From contig CAHJWM010000022.1 of NCBI GenBank assembly GCA_903642325.1, forward strand, positions 23,160 through 87,159: DNA of 64,000 nucleotides. The letters are read 5' to 3'. This stretch comes from Myxococcales bacterium (GTDB lineage: Bacteria > Myxococcota_A > Polyangia > Polyangiales > Polyangiaceae). Both the position numbers and the translations under genes were made by a program. Under the pieces are notes generated by a model, which worked only from the letters and a program-made list of their open reading frames with translations, made no database searches and was not told the DNA's origin. This document shows, piece after piece, positions 63,674 to 64,000 of this stretch (the stretch's first letter is position 1; each line of letters starts with the position of its first letter).

Positions 63674-64000
63674 ATGACCAAAACCCGTGCCGAGGCGCCT
63701 TTGCGCGCTGCGTTCTGTCGCGTCGGAGGCCTTTCAGTGCTCGGGGCATCCGCGGTGTCGCTCATCGCTGCCTGCTCCAGCGATCCGACGATGACGCCCC
63801 CTCACATCAACTCTGGGGGGTCGCCAGGTGGCGGCGCGCCCGCCGTCAGCGCTGGCGGTGGATCTGCCGCCGGTTCCACCGCTTTAGGCGGCTCCGGCGG
63901 CGACAATGGGACCACGGCCGGCGCGCCCGGCGCTGGGTCGGACACCGGTGGCGCGGGGTCGGGCACCGGTGGCGGCGGGTCGGGCACCGGTGGCGGCGGG
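63674..64000 (+). CDS. Gly/Ser-rich lipoprotein, N-terminal part (continues past window)
   Basis: The ATG at 63674 follows AAGGAG by eight bases. The signal ends LIAAC, a lipobox. After SSDPTMTPP the sequence becomes low-complexity Gly/Ser/Ala/Thr with GGSGG and GTGGG units. The frame is open to the last base, 109 residues so far. The style matches the lipoprotein at 8542 and other surface proteins of this group. The functional domain, if any, is outside the window. Confidence 0.65.
   Translation, partial: MTKTRAEAPLRAAFCRVGGLSVLGASAVSLIAACSSDPTMTPPHINSGGSPGGGAPAVSAGGGSAAGSTALGGSGGDNGTTAGAPGAGSDTGGAGSGTGGGGSGTGGGG
63935..64000 (+). repeat. 21-base tandem repeat coding a Gly/Ser linker
   Basis: Three 21-base units start at 63935, 63956 and 63977 and a fourth begins at 63998. 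The last two full units are identical and the first differs at two bases. Each codes seven residues of Gly, Ser, Thr and Ala or Asp. Such repeats change length easily, so the linker may vary between strains. Confidence 0.8.

Noticed and set aside
1..64000. tRNA, rRNA, CRISPR, insertion sequence or phage genes.
   Set aside because: I found no cloverleaf, repeat-spacer array, transposase or integrase anywhere in the window; small or divergent RNA genes could be missed by eye.

Overview
The window is high-GC DNA, densely packed with genes in short operons that often overlap by four bases (ATGA or GTGA). It looks like the chromosome of a myxobacterium, most likely Myxococcota class Polyangiia. 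Signs of this are Gly/Ser-rich lipoproteins with Cys-rich tails, a degraded matrixin protease of a type common in that group, many hybrid histidine kinases, a ceramide-glucosyltransferase-like enzyme, and TonB receptors with extra N-terminal domains. The assignment rests on style and family content, not on a marker gene. I saw no rRNA, tRNA, CRISPR array or insertion sequence.

Layout. 1-7 kb: the end of a secreted protein, a response regulator, a TPR lipoprotein, a membrane-anchored protein, a sigma factor / NrsF-like anti-sigma / thioredoxin-like operon, an OmpA-type lipoprotein, and a wrecked matrixin gene. 7-17.2 kb: a probable outer-envelope uptake locus with a PstS-like secreted binding protein, lipoproteins, an OprO/P-like porin, ExbB, ExbD, TonB and a TonB-dependent receptor. 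17.3-26.2 kb: phoB-type regulator, ceramide-glucosyltransferase-like enzyme, second phoB-type regulator, phoR, pstSCAB. 26.7-27.8 kb: an outer-membrane barrel protein. 27.9-35.8 kb (minus strand): hybrid kinase, CheR, CheB, receiver-kinase and an odd protein-kinase-like gene. 36.2-42.8 kb: a second OprO/P-like porin, divergent from a second pstSCAB plus phoU. 42.7-46.6 kb: LysR regulator divergent from an EmrAB-type efflux pump. 46.9-49.1 kb: an aminotransferase and a DUF4336-like protein. 49.1-61.3 kb: two complete peptide-type ABC transporters joined end to end. 61.4-64 kb: a flippase-like membrane protein, a metallophosphoesterase and the start of a Gly/Ser-rich lipoprotein.

How it fits together. 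From 7 to 43 kb much of the window reads as a phosphate-starvation island. It holds two PhoB-type regulators, one PhoR, one PhoU, two Pst importers, two phosphate-type porins and a dedicated TonB energy system. Direct repeats of GTCA spaced exactly 11 bases apart, the form of a Pho box, lie ahead of the PstS-like gene (near 7025-7062), the first phoB (17286-17305) and the second pstS (38162-38197). The lipid glycosyltransferase between the two regulators suggests that membrane lipids are also remodelled when phosphate is short. The most notable proposal is that the ExbB-ExbD-TonB-receptor operon imports a phosphorus source across the outer membrane. This is inferred from context and is not proven by the sequence.
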